Source: an uncultured Psychroserpens sp.
Lineage (GTDB): Bacteria > Bacteroidota > Bacteroidia > Flavobacteriales > Flavobacteriaceae
Assembly (NCBI RefSeq): GCF_947500255.1
Contig: NZ_CANMRL010000001.1
Location: forward strand, 558,001 to 622,000
Reading direction: 5' to 3'
DNA length: 64,000 bases
Below the pieces are notes generated by a model that was not told where the DNA came from, did no database searches, and saw only the letters and a program-made list of their open reading frames with translations. Positions 62,617-64,000 of this stretch are shown here, piece by piece. The translations under genes and the position numbers were made by a program. Within the stretch, counting starts at the first letter, position 1. Each line of letters starts with the position of its first letter.

Positions 62617-63209
62617 GCTAAGTAGCCTTGTATTGCTAACACTGTAAATATTAAATATTGTAAAGATAGCATTCCCCAACCTCTATAAGCATAAAGAGGA
62701 ACTGTTATGATATCAGCAAAAATCCAAAGCGTCCAGTTTTCCAGTTTCTTATTGGCCATAAACCACATAGCTGTGAAAAATACGCCTGATGTAAAAATAT
62801 CTATATAATTAGATGAGTTAATTTCAGTACCATATCCTTTATACACCAAATAGGTTACAATCATGGTCAAAACAAACATTGCGAAACCAATAAGTTTTTC
62901 TTTTGTATTGGTTCTTGATATTGGAACAACGTATTTATCATCTTTTTTTCTAGACCAATTCCACCATCCATAAATACTCATTACAGAATAGTAAAAATTC
63001 ATCATCATATCTCCCATTAATTCATCATGTAAAAAAATATATACAGTGACAATAGTTGCAACCAAGCCCGTAGGATACACTAAAATGTTTTCTTTTTTAG
63101 CATAAATCACACTAGCAATACCAAATACAAAAGCAATGGCTTCAAGGACGACAAGATGTATTGACCTGTTTTGATAGGTCTCAAAAAAAAACTCAAAAAT
63201 GTGGTTCAT
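62568..63209 (-). CDS. pnuC: PnuC-family vitamin transporter (PnuT candidate)
   Basis: 213 residues, about seven helices. Motifs N-F-Y-Y-S-V-M-S-I-Y-G-W-W-N-W (about 71-85) and W-I-F-A-D-I-I (about 164-170) are typical of PnuC-type carriers. They move nicotinamide riboside or, in PnuT members, thiamine through the inner membrane without a pump; trapping is by a kinase. The adjacent thiamine-binding gene and TPP riboswitch favour PnuT. It overlaps both neighbours. Confidence 0.9.
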   Translation of the reverse strand: MNHIFEFFFETYQNRSIHLVVLEAIAFVFGIASVIYAKKENILVYPTGLVATIVTVYIFLHDELMGDMMMNFYYSVMSIYGWWNWSRKKDDKYVVPISRTNTKEKLIGFAMFVLTMIVTYLVYKGYGTEINSSNYIDIFTSGVFFTAMWFMANKKLENWTLWIFADIITVPLYAYRGWGMLSLQYLIFTVLAIQGYLAWKKSLNKSVTLTQTV

Positions 63210-63453
63210 AGTCGTGTCGATCAGATTTTACGATTTTCATATGTAAGAGTCCATTTTCTATAAGCTCGAAAGCTTCTTTTATTTCTGAAGTAAGCAAGGC
63301 CATCACCTCATCATAATTTCCATAAACTTGAGTACTCAAAGGATTTTCAAGCACCTTTAAATTTGAAGCACGTAATTTTTTTATAAAATGAATGATGGCA
63401 GGTTCATAGTCATCATGTAATGGCGTTAAGGTTAATTCTACTGAAATATTCAC
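63193..63453 (-). CDS. Thiamine-binding-type (MTH1187/YkoF-like) protein
   Basis: 86 residues. I-S-V-E-L-T-L-T-P-L (3-12), I-I-H-F-I-K-K-L, and L-S-T-Q-V-Y-G-N-Y-D-E-V-M-A-L-L (about 39-54) match the small thiamine-binding/DUF77 family. No signal peptide, so cytosolic. It starts 7 bases after the GGGP synthase gene and overlaps pnuC by 17 bases, which supports a thiamine substrate for the carrier. Confidence 0.85.
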   Translation of the reverse strand: MNISVELTLTPLHDDYEPAIIHFIKKLRASNLKVLENPLSTQVYGNYDEVMALLTSEIKEAFELIENGLLHMKIVKSDRHDYEPHF

Positions 63454-63460
63454 GTATGTA

Positions 63461-64000
63461 TTATTTTTTTAATTCATCAAAAAAGGAGACATCATCTTCA
63501 AAAGCAGTTCCTATAACTACGATATCTGCTCCATTAGTATAAGCGGTTTCTAATTGTTGTTGGCTTCTTATACCACCACCAACAATAAGTGGAATCTTTA
63601 ATTCTTGTTTCACAAAACTAATAATTTCGGCTGGCACTGGATGCAGAGCACCGCTACCGGCTTCAAGATATATGAGTTTCATCCCAAGAAGTTCGCCTGC
63701 TTTAGCTGTATCAACTATGTCTTGAACATTCTGTCTTGATATAGGCTTCGTTTTTGTGACCTTCTCAACTGCTGTTTGTTTTCCATTTTCAATCAGTACA
63801 TAGCCCGTAGGAATCACTTCTAAGTTAGAGCCTTTCAACTTTGAAACAGCCTGAATATGTTTCCCTATAAGATACTCTGGATTATTCCCAGAAATCAATG
63901 ATAAAAATAAAACAGCATCGGCACGATTTGTCAATTGCGCCACATCACCAGGAAATAAAACGATAGGTAAATTCGTATACCTCTTAATTTCTGTCACTAA
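63461..64000 (-). CDS. Geranylgeranylglyceryl phosphate synthase-like, 5' partial
   Basis: The C-terminal 180 residues of a TIM-barrel prenyltransferase. Y-L-E-A-G-S-G-A (about 110-117) and I-V-G-G-G-I-R-S (about 137-144) form the glycerol-phosphate site. The frame continues to the window edge, and family members are about 245 residues, so the apparent start at 63997 is internal. Bacterial homologues make an ether-lipid-like prenyl glycerol phosphate; the role here is unclear. First known gene of the run to 60079. Confidence 0.9.
   Translation of the reverse strand, partial: LVTEIKRYTNLPIVLFPGDVAQLTNRADAVLFLSLISGNNPEYLIGKHIQAVSKLKGSNLEVIPTGYVLIENGKQTAVEKVTKTKPISRQNVQDIVDTAKAGELLGMKLIYLEAGSGALHPVPAEIISFVKQELKIPLIVGGGIRSQQQLETAYTNGADIVVIGTAFEDDVSFFDELKK

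Noticed and set aside
63997-63999. GTG at the right edge as start of the GGGP synthase gene
   Set aside because: The frame runs on to the edge and about 65 N-terminal residues of the family are missing.

Overview
This window is a piece of an AT-rich chromosome from a Bacteroidota bacterium, almost certainly a (probably marine) member of the Flavobacteriaceae. The evidence is type IX secretion C-terminal sorting domains (five secreted proteins), TAnnTTTG-type -7 promoter boxes in place of Shine-Dalgarno-led starts, DUF4271 next to hemD, DUF3098-uppP-truB behind ftsX, a bacteroidete-style RHS protein, and TonB-receptor/TPP-riboswitch thiamine uptake. I see no rRNA, tRNA, CRISPR array, insertion sequence or prophage.

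Layout. 1-8.7 kb is an accessory polymorphic-toxin region. It holds the 3' part of a very large RHS/YD-repeat protein whose C-terminal tip carries a PD-(D/E)XK nuclease-like motif, an overlapping probable immunity gene, a 23-codon relic of an older RHS tip, and five small orphan genes (three lipoproteins, two cytosolic) separated by short palindromic elements. 8.8-14.7 kb carries a secreted beta-propeller protein, an SGNH lipoprotein, a metallophosphoesterase, a ferredoxin/ferredoxin reductase pair and an Nfu/Mrp iron-sulfur pair. 14.8-19.3 kb has an alkyltransferase-like protein, a LysE-type exporter, trmB, a MurG-like glycosyltransferase and an OmpR-type two-component system. 19.7-33.5 kb has a lamin-tail T9SS protein, a LuxE-like enzyme, tyrS, a dihydroorotase, a polyprenol-phosphate mannosyltransferase, hemD, pckA and a saccharopine dehydrogenase/Lrp pair. 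33.6-38.5 kb holds two tandem paralogous T9SS proteins, a tail-collar protein and a tightly coupled four-gene operon ending in a NarL-type two-component system. 38.6-49.4 kb is housekeeping: a Bax-inhibitor protein, a Zn-peptidase, leuS, then ftsX-DUF3098-uppP-truB and a TonB-like protein. 49.4-57.4 kb has tag, aat, DUF3127, a flavin reductase, a histidine kinase, a HIT protein and greA.

57.5-64 kb is a minus-strand block centred on thiamine salvage: a clear TPP riboswitch with its own promoter and terminator-like platform upstream of a TonB-dependent receptor, then (going upstream) arfB, a DUF4301 protein, a NadR-like P-loop kinase, a PnuC-type permease, a small thiamine-binding-type protein and a partial GGGP synthase. 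Receptor, periplasmic or cytoplasmic binder, permease and kinase together look like an outer-to-inner-membrane uptake and trapping route.

The most interesting items are the RHS toxin/immunity array with its palindromic spacers, a greA leader with a promoter-proximal terminator hairpin (parallel to the E. coli greA leader), the thiamine cluster with a NadR-like kinase of unassigned substrate, the coupled 36.0-38.5 kb signalling operon, and an unexplained plus-strand terminator at 52.8 kb that may end a small RNA.
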